Below are positions 10,960 through 21,885 of a stretch of DNA of 64,000 bases, one piece after another. The DNA comes from Massospora cicadina (lineage: Eukaryota; Entomophthoromycota; Entomophthoromycetes; Entomophthorales; Entomophthoraceae): positions 17,924 to 81,923 of the forward strand of contig JAKSZP010012239.1 of NCBI GenBank assembly GCA_022478985.1, written 5' to 3'. Every line of letters begins with the position of its first letter. Within the stretch, counting starts at the first letter, position 1. A program made the translations under genes and the position numbers. The notes below the pieces were generated by a model that worked only from the letters and a program-made list of their open reading frames with translations, searched no databases and was not told the DNA's origin.

Positions 10960-12690
10960 TGGATTTAGTGAAATGCTTCAAAAACCAACCAACCAAGTGG
11001 GCAGCGGAAACTACATATCCCTCCATGGTGAAAGGGGAGGGGAGGTCAGGGGGCTCATCTTCAGCAGCAGCTTCTTCCTCCCATAGTAGGGTGCGTGTCA
11101 CGGCAGACAGTAATGGCGTTGGGGCATCTGCAGCATGGGGTTTGATATCTCTAATAATTGGGATTTCATGGAAATTGCCAGCTAGGTTTATGGCACTGAG
11201 ATATTTGGTTAAAGCTTTTTTAGCTTTGATGTGGGCGTCTGGGAGTTTAACAAATGTGGCAATGTTGGTTCAGGTTATTTTTTCTTTTGGATTCCGTGCT
11301 ATAGTTGCCACGTTCTTGATAGCATCATTTACATTTTTGTGTAGCTGGTTCACTGTGATTTTAATTTTTGGGGTTAAGGTTGCGGTGATAACAGGAGGTG
11401 GAATTCATCCTTTAAGTATTACTACTGATTTAGCGACAGCTTTACGCAGGAGATGACAATCTGGTGTTGTAGCTGCTTTGACTGCAAGCTGGAGATCACT
11501 GTGAAATGATTTAGCGTTTGACTGTGGGGTATATAGTTGAGGATGGTATCTGGTGTCCCATTATGCATTAATGAACCGCTCAATTTGCAGAGATGGTTCT
11601 TCAATGAACTTACCTGATTCGTCAATTTCAGCCAATAATTACCATGGGTTTTGGTTGAAACTGATTGGGAATCAGCGTACAGTTGAGGTTTGGTTGATTC
11701 ATTTGAGGAAGCATGTGATCAAACTGGAATCCAATCTGATGCTTAATTGTTGGAATTACATATGGCATTGGGGTGAGGAGGAGGCTGATTGGTGGCTGCA
11801 GGTGCAGTTGCAGCAACGGGCTTTGGGGGTGGGGGAGGTAGGATTGTGCCCCATATCAGAAATTGTACAGGGTGGGCAGCGGATTGGAAGTCAGCAGATG
11901 AGTCATTTGATCCACTGGAAGTGGTTGATGAGGGGCACTTGCATTTTGAGTGATCTAACTTGAAACATGACAGATCATCTGCCCACCCTCGACGTGGTAC
12001 CAGAAACAGATGGTCAGGTGCTGAGGGAATAATAATATGCATGGTGGAATTGACACCGCAATTATATTAAATTCAGGGCTGATTGTGGCATATGCCCGAG
12101 GCCCAGAGAGTAGTGTGGCCCCATTTGGGACCACAAATTGTAAGATGGGGTTGGACCCATAGGCTGCCAAAATGTCCATCAGTTCCTGGTGGAGCACTTT
12201 AGGGGGAGGTGGGTTGGCAAGCCAGCAAATTGAACCACCAAGGTGGTGTCCACTGGGAGCTGAGTCTAAGTTGTGGGGAGAGTGGTGCCCTGGAATACCA
12301 GGGGCACAGTTGCTGCAGTGGCAGCGTTGGCTTTGCAGGTGAAGCTGAGGTCAAAATACTCCTTGTAGGGGCGGAAATCTATAAAACCGGCGGGTGTCAT
12401 CACCATCTGTGCCATTTCAATAATGGCTTGGTCATGGTATGGGAATAGTTTCCCATATCTGGCCCTTAGACCATAGCACATGTTGCTCCGGGGGAGCACT
12501 AGGGGGCAGCGAGGTACTGCTTGGGTATGAGCAAGGTGGGTGTTGAGGTCCTTGGGTGGAACAAATTGACTCATGGGTTTGGAGTGACTGGGTGAACCAG
12601 TCCTAGCGCGTTTTCCTGCTGGATGGAAAATGGCGGGGGAGTTTTGACACTGCCCCACGCTGGAGCAGCCAGCGGAGAATCCAAGGACAT
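10960..12690 (-). pseudogene. Element C ORF1: RNA-binding, Cys/His motif
   Basis: The first residues, MSLDSPLAAPAWGSVKTPP, resemble the ORF1 starts of LINE-A and LINE-B. After a frameshift, a 130-codon open stretch (12658-12266) runs into an RRM-like part (LHQELMDILAAYG, RAYATISPE) and a Cys/His-rich segment, SCFKLDHSKCKCP, that takes the place of the CCHC knuckle but does not fit its spacing exactly. A Pro/Ala-rich linker (ILPPPPPKPVAATAPAATNQ) and a coiled-coil-like region (LTNQVSSLKNHLCKLSGSL) follow. Frame is lost by about 11400. It is longer than ORF1 of LINE-A and only distantly similar, so it comes from a different subfamily. The role in RNA packaging is inferred from architecture. Confidence 0.6.
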
Positions 12691-12817
12691 CAGAGCAAAA
12701 CTACTATGGGAGAATTTGATTTGCTTTATTAATTTGTGTAATTTTGCTCTGAAAGTTATGCCAAGCAGAAAGAGAGTTTTAACAAAACACTTAAAAAACA
12801 CTAACTTTTTAAGTTTT

Positions 12818-13739
12818 TGAAGCTTAGTATTTTTATTATATTAGTGTTATAAATCCCCAATTGTTGGATTTTGGTAAACCAAGCACCCAGCTAGCATCTT
12901 ACAAGCCCAAAATCCAACATTTACCAATTGGATTTGGCTCCCTAAAAGTAAGTTTTTCAGATAATGTATTTCCTAGCTACAAAGACAAACATTCAATTAG
13001 TACCAGATTCCTTAATTTTTATGGAGCTGTCCTTAACTACAAAGACAATGTTTAAAGATCCTTGCCAATTGCTGCATCTACACTAATCATTGGAAAGGAG
13101 TTCCATCTATTAACTGCAAACGTTTTTATTTTGTAACTTACACTGATAGGGTACTTCCCATATGTTACAATAAAGTTGGAACCATATTTGGGCCCCTCTA
13201 ACTGATATAGATAAAATCAGGGTACATTAATATGAGTATGAAATAGTCTCAAGTTACTCCCAGGAGAACAGCGGGTTGTCAGCACTGGGTTGTCCCTGAA
13301 CCTACTAGAAGAATTGTTGGGAGAGATCTACTCCCCATAGATAGATCTTGGATTGAACCAAATGCCACTCCAGGATTAATCATTTCTTGGCATTTAAAGA
13401 TCTGCGTTCTTCTGGCCAACTTAACCGCTTTAATATTGCAATAAAAAAAATCAGAAGATTTCCTGCATCCAAATTGTACACTGATACAAAATTCAGTCTT
13501 TAAAATGTTTTTGAGACTTTATTGGAGTTTGAGTTTCCAGCTGCAGTGAAAAAGTTTGTTAAGTAATTTACTGAAAAGTTTTAAAAGGGCTATTAGAAGA
13601 GAAAAAGTCAAGCCTTGGAGATGCTACAAAATATGCTTGGATTTTTTCCAATAGTAACTTTGACTTAAAGTGTTCTAAAGGGATTCAACAGCATATATAA
13701 AACAGTGATTCAGGCCTATATATTCTAGTCCTATTTGAT
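12818..13739. other. Decayed Gy-A internal sequence
   Basis: No clear coding motif. By position it would be the linker between protease and RT of Gy-A. Confidence 0.25.
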
Positions 13740-14275
13740 GAAGTAGAGCGAGCATTAAGGTTGTGCATAAAGAGATTGATCAGCTTTTGCAACAAGGCAG
13801 TACTGTCCCCTCCTGTAGTCCATGGTCCAGCCTTGTGCTTATCATTAAGAAAGATGGCTAAAACTTGGTGGTGGTTTATTATTCTTATTATGTAATATCG
13901 CTCAGAAACTGTTACCCTTTTCCTTATATAGACGATGCTTAGATGATTTGGGGGTGCTAAATATTTCATTGCACTAAAACTTTTAAGTGGTTATTGACAG
14001 ATTGACCTTCTTAAAGAGAAACAAGAGAAATGTGTAATCATCAACCCCAAGGACTATACCATCTAACCCCTATGCCCCAGGGTCTTTACAACACGCCTGA
14101 TAACTTATAGCGAGCAATGGGCTCTATTCTAGGTAACTCAAAGTGAAGTTGAATATATCTTGATGATAAAAATGTGTTTTTGCGTACTTTAACCCAACAT
14201 CTGTCCCACTTAGAGAAAGTGTTACATAAGATAGCTAAGGATCAGTTGAAAGTTAAAACTAATGTTATAAATTGG
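13740..14275 (+). pseudogene. Gy-A reverse transcriptase remnant
   Basis: Conceptual translation on the plus strand, with stops and shifts, gives the gypsy RT order: SPWSSLVLIIKKDG (13815-13856), YPFPYIDDA, LYHLTPMPQGL (14056-14090), RAMGSILGN, then YLDDKNVF, the catalytic Y-x-D-D box (near 14160), and TLTQHLSHLEKVLHKI. These match, in order, the RT of Gy-D. RT copies element RNA into cDNA inside virus-like particles. Each segment is interrupted by stop codons, so the copy is long dead. Confidence 0.75.
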
Positions 14276-14930
14276 TCTGATTAACCATTCAATTTTATTT
14301 GGGTCTTTATTTTAGATGAAGGTTTCGACTCTTCTGCTTTTAGCATCATCAATCTGTTAAATTATTTTTGATGGATTGCTTTACCTCCAATGTCAATCCA
14401 CTGGATTAAGTTATTGCAGATTACTTGCCCCTGCAACAACGTTTTTTATATCTAACTATTATTTAATAGGATTAAATCACTATCTGTTGCTTTGGGCTAT
14501 GCTGAGGATATCTACTGAGGTTTAGTACCTTCCCACTCGCTGGCAATATTCCCTAAATTACTTAATACTGGTTTACTTGGACCTATGTCATTATACATCA
14601 AATTCCTTTTCTATTTATTATATTTTCCCTACTCCCTGATCGGCATAGAAATATTGGTTCAGGTTTTTGTTAAAAATCCAAGCCAATCGTTTCTACCATT
14701 TTCCAGAATAACTATACACTACCTAGTACTCAACTGTGTAGTTTATTATGCTGAGAATGGATATATGAAGGGATCTTTTTCTCATTTAGCTTTTAAAAAG
14801 TACTAGTATAAACCTTGACAAAAATTACTTTATCATCTTATTTAGGTCATTTTCTTCATACAGGTCTTTATATTTTATTTTAAAAAGTTCTGACCTGTGA
14901 GGATGTAGTTGTCACCAGAGCGCCAATTAC
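14276..14930. other. Extra sequence inside Gy-A RT
   Basis: Related elements run directly from the thumb segment (KIAKDQLKVKT) to CQFF. Here about 650 bp of AT-rich sequence separates them. It holds a 73-codon plus frame with a hydrophobic segment (14585-14806). I found no convincing target duplication, so its origin is unknown; an old insertion is likely. Confidence 0.35.
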
Positions 14931-15410
14931 AACACCAAGAAGATGCCAATTTTTCAGAACAAATGGGGTACTTAGGCCACACTGTTGACATACAAGGATA
15001 TGACCAAGATCCCAAAAGCTTAACACCATTAATATCATGTAAGGTTCTGAAAATAAACAGAATGTAAATGTATTAATAAGGATGGTAGGGTATGGCTACT
15101 TCATTAGAGGGTATAATCAGTTAGCTAAACTATTGTTTCATATTGTTATGGAGTGTATTGGCTTTTTAATGGTCTTCAGAGTGAAAAAATGCTTTTACCA
15201 AGTTATGTGCTACCTTAACTCAAGCGCCCATAATTTCTCTACCCTGACTTTGAATGACCACTTGTTCTAACTGACACCTCAAAAACGGACATTGGAGCGG
15301 TATTTTCCCAATGCAGTGTTCATGGGAAGGAACACTTGCTCACTTTCTGTAAACGTACCCTAATTAAACCTGAGAGGATCTATATGTCAACGGAATGTAT
15401 ATGTTAGGAT
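14931..15410 (+). pseudogene. Gy-A RT end and RNase H remnant
   Basis: The RT connection region resumes with CQFFRTN and a decayed GYLGHTVD-type segment, then MVGYGYFIRGYNQLAKLL (about 15081-15140). RNase H is unusually well kept: 15268-15405 reads for 46 codons without a stop, from LTDTSKTDIGAVFSQ through EHLLTFCKRTL to YMSTEC. This is the Asp-containing D-x-S-x-x-x-I-G-A-V core and the downstream Tyr/Thr/Glu motif of Ty3/gypsy RNase H, which removes RNA template during cDNA synthesis. Confidence 0.7.
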
Positions 15411-15820
15411 GTCATCTTTACTTACAAACAATTTCATGTCTACCTTCACAAAAACAAGTTTCAGGGTGCCACTAATCACAATTTGCTATGATGGCTTTAC
15501 AATCTTAAGAGGCTGATGGGTAGTTCGTAATATGGGTTCTAAGCTTCAGGCTAATGACTGTAAAGTCAAACATTGCTCTGTGTCATCCCAGCAGAATGCA
15601 GATGATCTCTAGATTGCTATCATTTTAGCGTTTTACCCTTTTGCTGACTAGCTATCTGAAAAAATGAAGGCTCACCAATATTAAGATAAGCATCCTATCA
15701 TTTGGAGAACTCTAGATCAATTACTTTAGAACACTGTCCCTGAATTAGTATACTTTATAAAATTGAAAGGGATGGCCAAAAACGCGTATATCCTAATCCG
15801 TCTAAATGGCATATATTAAT
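15411..15820. other. Decayed Gy-A RNase H/integrase linker
   Basis: Fragments such as QQNADDL resemble the HQNADGLSRLP motif at the end of RNase H in Gy-B. No intact domain. Confidence 0.4.
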
Positions 15821-16815
15821 CATGCAAGCCTATAAAATAGTTGGCCATAGTGGGCTTACCAAGATTTTAAAGCATATACAACAGAGTTACTACTGGGAAT
15901 CTACGGGATTTGTTATGTAGGACATCTTACTTTGTCAAGAATGTCAACACTAACAGCCCTTTAAAGCCACCACTACCTATCAGCTCATTGATACTAAATA
16001 ATATTATAATACTATCTCTATCAATACTATAATACCTTGCCCATCAGCAACTTTAACATTCAATGCAACATTAGAGATATTGACTACCTGACTAAGTGGG
16101 TCAAAGCAAACCCACTTGCAATAATGGTGTGGTAACTACTGCTAAGTTTATCATGGAAAACATCATACATCGACACAGGTGCCCCTAAGTTATACTGACT
16201 GGTAACACTACCAACTTTACTTCCTAAATAATCCACAAGCACAATAAACTCATGGGAATATAAAGAGTTCTGATGCTCCATATCACCCTGAGGCTAACAG
16301 TAATTTAGAAAAGCATATGGGACCTTGAGACAAATACTATACAGATGTGCCTCTGCTTCCTTTCATAATGACCAATCACATTGAGGTCACCATTTGTGCA
16401 TATAAAATCAGATAATATGCTCCACGGGGCTTTCGCCTTCCAACTAATCTATGGCTGACAACCAGCCTTGCTAACCCTACTGATTTATAGAATATAAAGA
16501 TGGAGTTCAACCTGGGAGAGTATTTTAGTTAAATAGTTAAGGCACTAATAAAATTCAAAATGAAGCCTATGTATTGGATTTGAGTCTCAAGATCAATCAA
16601 AAAGTTTAATACGTTTACCAAGGTACATTGCATCAGTTCAAAGAGGGTGGTCGTGTATCATACTACAATAAATATGTAGTTTACCAAACACAAATTGGCT
16701 TTCTTGTGAAAAGGACTCAATGAAAATTTAGAATTATCCTCTTTTAACATTTAAACCATCAAACACTTGTCCAATTGGAGGATTATTAACAGTGTTCATG
16801 CAAACTTTTTATCCC
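15821..16815 (+). pseudogene. Gy-A integrase remnant
   Basis: Integrase inserts cDNA into the genome. The zinc-binding N-terminus is recognisable: IVGHSGLTKILKHIQQSYYWE (15834-15897) followed by CQECQH (15935-15952). The core shows VVTTAKFIMENIIHRHRC, matching VVTSAKFIMEFIIQRHGC of Gy-D, then decayed DNGTxFTS and YHPE segments. The C-terminal end has INSVHANFL (about 16785-16812), equivalent to INQVHMKFL at the end of Gy-D integrase. Multiple stops and frameshifts. Confidence 0.65.
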
Positions 16816-16864
16816 TAACATTATTGTCACCCCTCCATAAGTGAGTTACCCAAAGTATGAGTTA

Positions 16865-16877
16865 TGTCAAGGGGCAA
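16865..16877 (+). promoter_or_regulatory. Polypurine-tract-like site before LTR
   Basis: TGTCAAGGGGCAA immediately precedes the TG of the LTR, just as AAGGAGGGGGTAA precedes the 3' LTR of Gy-D. A PPT primes plus-strand DNA synthesis and sits upstream of a 3' LTR. Its presence suggests this LTR also served, or first served, as the 3' end of Gy-A. Confidence 0.45.
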
Positions 16878-17984
16878 TGTTAGGATTTTTGCCACCTTTT
16901 CAGCCTCCTATATTACCCGTGGATTGCTAGGGGATGATTCCCAAGGGCAAGTGAATTGGATATCAGTTGACCCTAATTTCGGGTTTATAATGTTTGGGGG
17001 ATTTTTTGTAAATTGTCAAGGTTAGATCCTTTGAAGATCAATCAAGGTGAATGCTTAAGATCTTGTCATGCAGAGTTGCCAACAAAATAGGGGCATCTGA
17101 TAGTTGATCAATGATTAATTACATGGTGTATTGATTGGAATCAGTTGGGTTTCATCACTGACTAATTGGGAATTTAATGAGAAAGTTGTAAGGCGAGTGA
17201 TGCCACCTGCAACTAGCAAATTGGTCAGTTGGTTTGTGATATGCCTTAATGGGTAACAAGTCCCATTACCTAAGCAGGTCACTCACCAAATATGTTGGTT
17301 TGATGGGATTGAGTAGAAACGTTAGAGACACATTTTCTGACTCTTTTAATTTTTTAGTCTCAAGGATGTCCAATGAAGGAATCCTAGCAAGGATGGGGAA
17401 GACCATCGCTGATGAGACAATGAAGGGTAATTCGATGGCAATGGCTGCCGTTTCATCAAAGAGGTGTCAACTGAGGGTTAGACAGCCGAATTCCCTACTA
17501 TATATTCCCTATAATTTACTTATAAAAAAAGAGAAGTTAATTAGCATAATTACTTGTTGGTTTTAGTTCTATTCATCTTTAGGAAATAATTGCTTGTGTG
17601 CTTTAATTGGGGACTCTTTAGTAGATAAAGACTAAGGATAAGGATCCTGAGAAGAGAAGATGAGCTGAGATGGGAATTGCTGTAGACTCCGTGTGACAAG
17701 ATGAAAGGCTGAAAACTTAGGAATTTGAGAGTAGTTCAAGTTAGGTGGATAAGGAAAGAAGTCCCTACAGTTGACATCAAGAGTATTTAGAGGAGAAGTA
17801 CCAGTCTAGTGTTGGACCATGATGGGTTATCTATTTAACTATAGGTAAAAGTCTTTGTACTATTATTAATCAACTATCTACTACTATCAGACAACACAAA
17901 TTATGCACATATCAAACCTGTGCATTTAACTTTTAAGGAACTATCAGCCTTTAATGATCATTAAAATTCCCCTAAATTTTAACA
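16878..17984 (+). repeat. Gy-B 5' LTR (possibly also Gy-A 3' LTR)
   Basis: A 1,107-bp terminal repeat beginning TGTTAG and ending TTTTAACA. It matches 25554-26656 along its whole length with numerous transitions and small indels. TG...CA ends are typical of LTRs. A/T-rich TATA-like sequence lies around 17500-17530. The five bases to the left (GGCAA) do not match exactly the five to the right of the other LTR (GGTGA). Confidence 0.85.
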
Positions 17985-17985
17985 A

Positions 17986-18000
17986 TTGATGCTCACTACA
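17986..18000 (+). promoter_or_regulatory. Primer-binding-site-like sequence
   Basis: TTGATGCTCACTACA starts two bases after the 5' LTR and resembles TGGTGATCACTACA at the same position in Gy-D. It probably anneals to a tRNA 3' end to prime minus-strand synthesis; the tRNA is not identified. Confidence 0.5.
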
Positions 18001-18029
18001 TGGAGTAGTTGTGTAGGATACACCAGTAC

Positions 18030-19320
18030 AAGATGTCATACAAGGATGAGTTAAGAAAACTCTAAACAGAGTTGGTGACTATCAACAAGAACGCCTTGAA
18101 TTCTGTTAATCACAGAGAATTTGCTGCCTTGTAGAGAGAGTTACCAAGATAGAGGAAGGAGTCAAAAATATCTCCAATTTTGTCAATTATTTTCTTGAGA
18201 AAGTAACGTCATTAAAGAAGAAGAAAGGAGATCTAGTTTGAGAAGCTTTATTCTTTAAAACTAAACATGAAGCGGATAACATTTGGTTGCATTCATTCAG
18301 CGCAGACATATAACGTCTAATGAAGCAAGTCAAAGAGTTGAAGACCAATAGATGTGAATGTGAGCCCTATGCGGCGACTGACGCCAAAGAAAGGACACCA
18401 AGAACACCATTTGGGAAATCAACTATTCCACAAAATATGCTGATCGCATTTACAGCCATTTTGGAGTTAACTCCCTATAACTCTTCAAGTCAGTCAAGTA
18501 GACAAACCAATAGTGGTGACTAGAGAAACTTTGGAGGAATTTAGAGCTATGCTAAAATTACCCACATTACATTGGGATAACGCCCCTGCGTTCATTCCAA
18601 CTGTTTAACATGACAATTTTCAGGTATGATAATCATCAAAAAACTTTGACAGTGATGAAATGTTTGGATACTGGCTGTCAGAACTAGTGTTACCCCATCT
18701 AGAGGGGGACATCTGGTCATACTTGGAGGCCAAGGCGGCCATAATAAAAGAATTTGGAAGTCCCATGCATATGTCAAAGCACAAACAGGAATTTATGGGA
18801 ATCCAATTCAAGAAGGATGAGTTCTTAGTGAGTTTCGCCGATTGCTTCTACCAAGAATCACAGATTTTTGTTGGAGCAAAAGTACTGGATGATTTTGAAA
18901 CATGGATTTCGTTATTAGTGGCTCTTCAGCTCTATTATGACTTACAATGAATGATGTCTTCCATGTCCACAACTGAGATTACCACCTCGCAGATGGTGGA
19001 TCATTTGAAGATAGAAGGAGAACATTTGATGCCCCTAATAGAAGCTTCAAACCAAGTCCAGTGCAAAATTTGAATCCTACGAAGAGTACTGAGAGCGCTA
19101 AGGAGTCAAAAATGAACCTATGCCAGGAAAGAAGCCTGAGGAGTTCAAGCAGAAAGTTAAGAAAACAAATGCTGTTTTCAGTGCGGTGGAAAGGGACATT
19201 TCGCTGTTCAAAGCAAGAAGCCAAAGGAACAGATTAACATGGTCCAGGAAAAAGAGGCAAACCCTGCACAGAAGTCATGAAAAGGGCCTACGGCCTAGAT
19301 GTTTAACAGTCTAGAGCTGA
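18030..19320 (+). pseudogene. Gy-B gag with capsid and CCHC knuckle
   Basis: Gag forms the virus-like particle. The capsid-type region is clearest at 18660-18947 (97 codons open, with HLEGDIWSYLEAKAAIIKEF and FADCFYQESQIFVGAKVLDD, parallel to FAEWFLAEAHVLLGANIS in Gy-D). The nucleocapsid knuckle at 19173-19215 reads CFQCGGKGHFAV; the last Cys position of C-x2-C-x4-H-x4-C is now Ser, so zinc binding is broken. The N-terminal part (18030-18600) is decayed but keeps coil-like segments. Stops and shifts throughout. Confidence 0.65.
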
Positions 19321-19699
19321 ATATAAACCCGCTACCCCCAATATCTTTCATAAAGAAATTGACATTAATGATCTATTTTTCGATGATGATGCATAGGATC
19401 AACTTAATCAAGTGGTCAATTTGGATGTTAACACAGTAACCAGATCCTGAGTGGGGTGGATCCACCCCAAAATAAGGAAGTTGCTTGGACATATGAACAA
19501 CTAGCAGACAAGATTTAAGCTGCGGAGAATCTTTAAGAATTGACCAAGGTCAAATTAGATGAGGCAAACCTGTCTATCCCCCTTATCACGATTAGGGAAT
19601 CATTTTTGATCTATTGGTGCAGTTTATTCACACCCTTGATTTGATAAATAACGCCACTATACACTTAATAAATAGGATTTTAAAATACTCCAAGTGTAC

Positions 19700-20640
19700 A
19701 TATATTGATATACTGGTTAATTGATTACAGGTGCGGGCAATAATTGACAGTGGAGCACCTATCAACTTTGTCTCAACCAAGCTGGTGAAAAATGAGAATC
19801 TCTCCTGATTTGGAAAATAGGAAAGAATATGGGACCTTAGGATAAATACAACCATCTCCTGTGAAGCGTATAGTGCTTTTTCACTCTAATTTGGATCTTT
19901 AGTGGTATCCTACCCAGAAATAGTTTTGGCCAACCAAAACTTTCATATTCTGTTTGGTACAGAGTCTCTACAAAAGTATAGAGTTTTTTTTGAAGGTAAT
20001 ATGTTGACCATATTGGATCAGACGTTACCACTAGTTTATAAAAAAGATGGGGAAGCTCCATTGGCTAGGAGGAATAATTTCATTAATCTAATCTACAATG
20101 ACGGCATTGTCACAAATCTTTACCAATTGGTTGGGTGAAAACGAAGAGAAATGCCAATGGAAATCCTGGAAAATTGAGGAATTCCGTTGAGGATCAAGAA
20201 TTCAAGATTTATACTACTGGGATTAAAGATCATAGATAACACATGATTGAAATTGGAGATACCCAAGATACTGTAAAGAGAAATTTAGAAGCCCCTGGAA
20301 GAAGTCCAGAGTAGAGCTTTGGGTGGCTCCTGGAATAATTATGCTGGCCATGGAGTAAATAGAGTTCTCCTGGCAAATTTGAGTGAAACCCCAATGAAGA
20401 TCAAGAAAAACCAGATCATCACGTTTGTTCATCTAATCCTGACACCGGAATTGAGAAAATTCCATAATTTTGGGACCCTAAATGAGATGGGATTACTAGC
20501 AGGGGTGACTGAGAGCATCAATCTATTGGTTGATTTAGAGCAACTCACTGATCTGACGGACAGACAGCAGGAAGAAATGCTCAAATTATTTGACAAATAT
20601 TGGGAAGTATTTTCCCAGGATGACTAAAATTTGGGATGTG
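19700..20640 (+). pseudogene. Gy-B retropepsin and linker
   Basis: The active-site motif RAIIDSGAPINFVSTKLV (DSGA at 19746-19757) identifies the aspartic protease. The downstream flap/core region reads VVSYPEIVLANQNFHILFGT (19902 on) and remains open to 20138. The PR-RT linker (20319-20627) includes VLLANLSETPMKIKKNQIITF, which parallels VLLANLQKETITIRRHQVVAY in Gy-D. The catalytic Asp is kept, but upstream stops prevent a full polyprotein. Confidence 0.7.
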
Positions 20641-20699
20641 TGAGGAATGTCATCCACAAAGTTGACACCGGGGAAAATTTGCTGATAAGGATGAGACTG

Positions 20700-21370
20700 A
20701 TATGATGGTCAAAGGCAGATAAAGTGTCGGTGGAAGAAAAGATCAGCAAACTAATAAATTATGGGCTTTTAGTTCTGTCAGTGAGTCCCTGGGAAAGCCC
20801 TATCCTGATTGTGAAGAAGAAGGATGGCTCTAATTGGGTGTTGATAAATTATCTGAAGATGAATAAGATAACAAAGAAGAAGTTGTATCCACTATTACAA
20901 ATTGATAATGCATTAGATCAGCTGGGAGAAGCGAAGCATTTATCCATGATGGATCTTATATTGGGATATTGGCGATCGATTTGCAAATGGAAGATTAGAA
21001 GAAATGCACAAAAATCACCGCTCAGGAGCTGTATCAACTGATGAGGATGCCCCAAGGTCTAAGTAATGCGCCTGAGACGTTCCAGAGGGCCATGGACGCC
21101 ATCTTAAATGAACTGAAGTTCTAATGCATCATGATATACTTGTACAATATAAATGTGTTCAGTAGGACATTTACTGACCATTTACACCACTTGGAAGAAG
21201 TCATCAGGAGACTGTCCTTGGCTAACCTGGAGATCAAGCTGAGGAAGTGCCACTTCTTCAAGAAAGAGTTGGAATATCTGGGATTCGTAATCAACTTTAG
21301 TGGATTGCAGCCGCAAGCCCAGAAAATTGAGGTCATAGAGCAAATGGTCATTCTGAGTAGAGTCTGAGAT
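20700..21370 (+). pseudogene. Gy-B reverse transcriptase, catalytic box lost
   Basis: Open for 105 codons from 20724 with SPWESPILIVKKKDGSNWV, LLQIDNALDQLGEAK and MMDLILGYW, the conserved gypsy RT fingers/palm. After a frameshift come LMRMPQGLSNA-type sequence and then IYLYNINVFSRTFTDHLHHL at 21131. The catalytic YLDD has become YLYN, so both Asp residues of this box are lost. The connection region KCHFFKKELEYLGFVINF follows. Inactive. Confidence 0.8.
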
Positions 21371-21560
21371 ATCCAAGTGTCCTTGGAATGGTCATATACT
21401 ACTGAAGATTCATATGTGATTTCACGAGAATTGCTAAGCCCCTCTTTCATTTGCTGAAGGATCCAAAAAAGGATCACTTTGGAGTGAAGAGGCCCAGGGT
21501 TAATTCTATGAGTTACGACATTATCTGATAGACTCTCTAATATTAAAATATCCAAATTTC

Positions 21561-21574
21561 TAATTGAGAATTTA
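21561..21574. repeat. Target-site duplication, left copy (SINE-1)
   Basis: TAATTGAGAATTTA, identical to 21872-21885. The repeat is native Gy-B RNase H sequence duplicated on insertion. Confidence 0.92.
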
Positions 21575-21871
21575 GGGGGTGGAAGGTGAGTCGGTAAGGG
21601 TGTATGGCTACCAACCTGAAGGTTGCGGGTTCAATTCCTGCCCTTTGCACATTGATTGGGGTGCCAGCCAAAGGAAGCTATTGGTGGTTAGTAGGTATAA
21701 TAACACAAAAACCTTACCCATGAAGTAACCAGAAAAATCTGAGTCCCAATCTGGAGGTGAAAAAAAACTTTCTATGACAGAGTTGACCCTGCTCAGGTTT
21801 TATGTCAATACTTTCTTTCTCCATTTTTGGTAATGTCCGTCCCCTGGTCAGCTTGCCTCAAATAAATAAAA
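21575..21871 (+). mobile_element. SINE-1, tRNA-headed, LINE-type tail
   Basis: A 297-bp insertion between perfect 14-bp duplications. The head resembles a class II tRNA: an A-box-like GGTGAGTCGGTAAGG (21586-21600) and a B box GGTTCAATTCC at 21628-21638 inside a T-arm-like hairpin (GCGGG-TTCAATT-CCTGC). These would direct RNA polymerase III. The body is unrelated to tRNA. The 3' end (21827-21871) carries the motif of LINE-A, LINE-B and element C, then AAATAAATAAA. It encodes no protein and depends on a LINE for movement. Confidence 0.88.
21628..21638 (+). promoter_or_regulatory. Pol III B box of SINE-1
   Basis: GGTTCAATTCC matches the B-box consensus GGTTCRANNCC and lies about 30 bases downstream of an A-box-like sequence, inside a T-arm hairpin. 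Confidence 0.75.
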
Positions 21872-21885
21872 TAATTGAGAATTTA
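21872..21885. repeat. Target-site duplication, right copy (SINE-1)
   Basis: Second copy of TAATTGAGAATTTA. RNase H coding sequence resumes directly after it. Confidence 0.92.

Larger units (their letters stand above)
10850..12817 (-). mobile_element. Element C: ORF1-only LINE relative (half-LINE)
   Basis: A minus-strand unit of about 2 kb. It begins with a short 5' UTR, has an ORF1-type gene (from 12690) and ends with the LINE 3' motif GTTCCCTGGTTGGCT and an A/T tail (10850-10905). No endonuclease or RT sequence is present between ORF1 and tail. It therefore looks like a HAL1-type half-LINE: an ORF1 gene moving with the 3' end of the LINE family. The outer boundaries are approximate because I could not find an intact target-site duplication. 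A deletion derivative of a third LINE family would look the same. Confidence 0.6.

Noticed and set aside
12780..12860. Target-site duplication for element C
   Set aside because: Several A/T-rich near matches to the left flank exist, but none is long or exact enough to distinguish from low-complexity similarity.
21575..21650. A functional tRNA gene
   Set aside because: Acceptor and anticodon arms do not fold, and the segment is the head of a 297-bp TSD-flanked insertion, so it is a SINE head.
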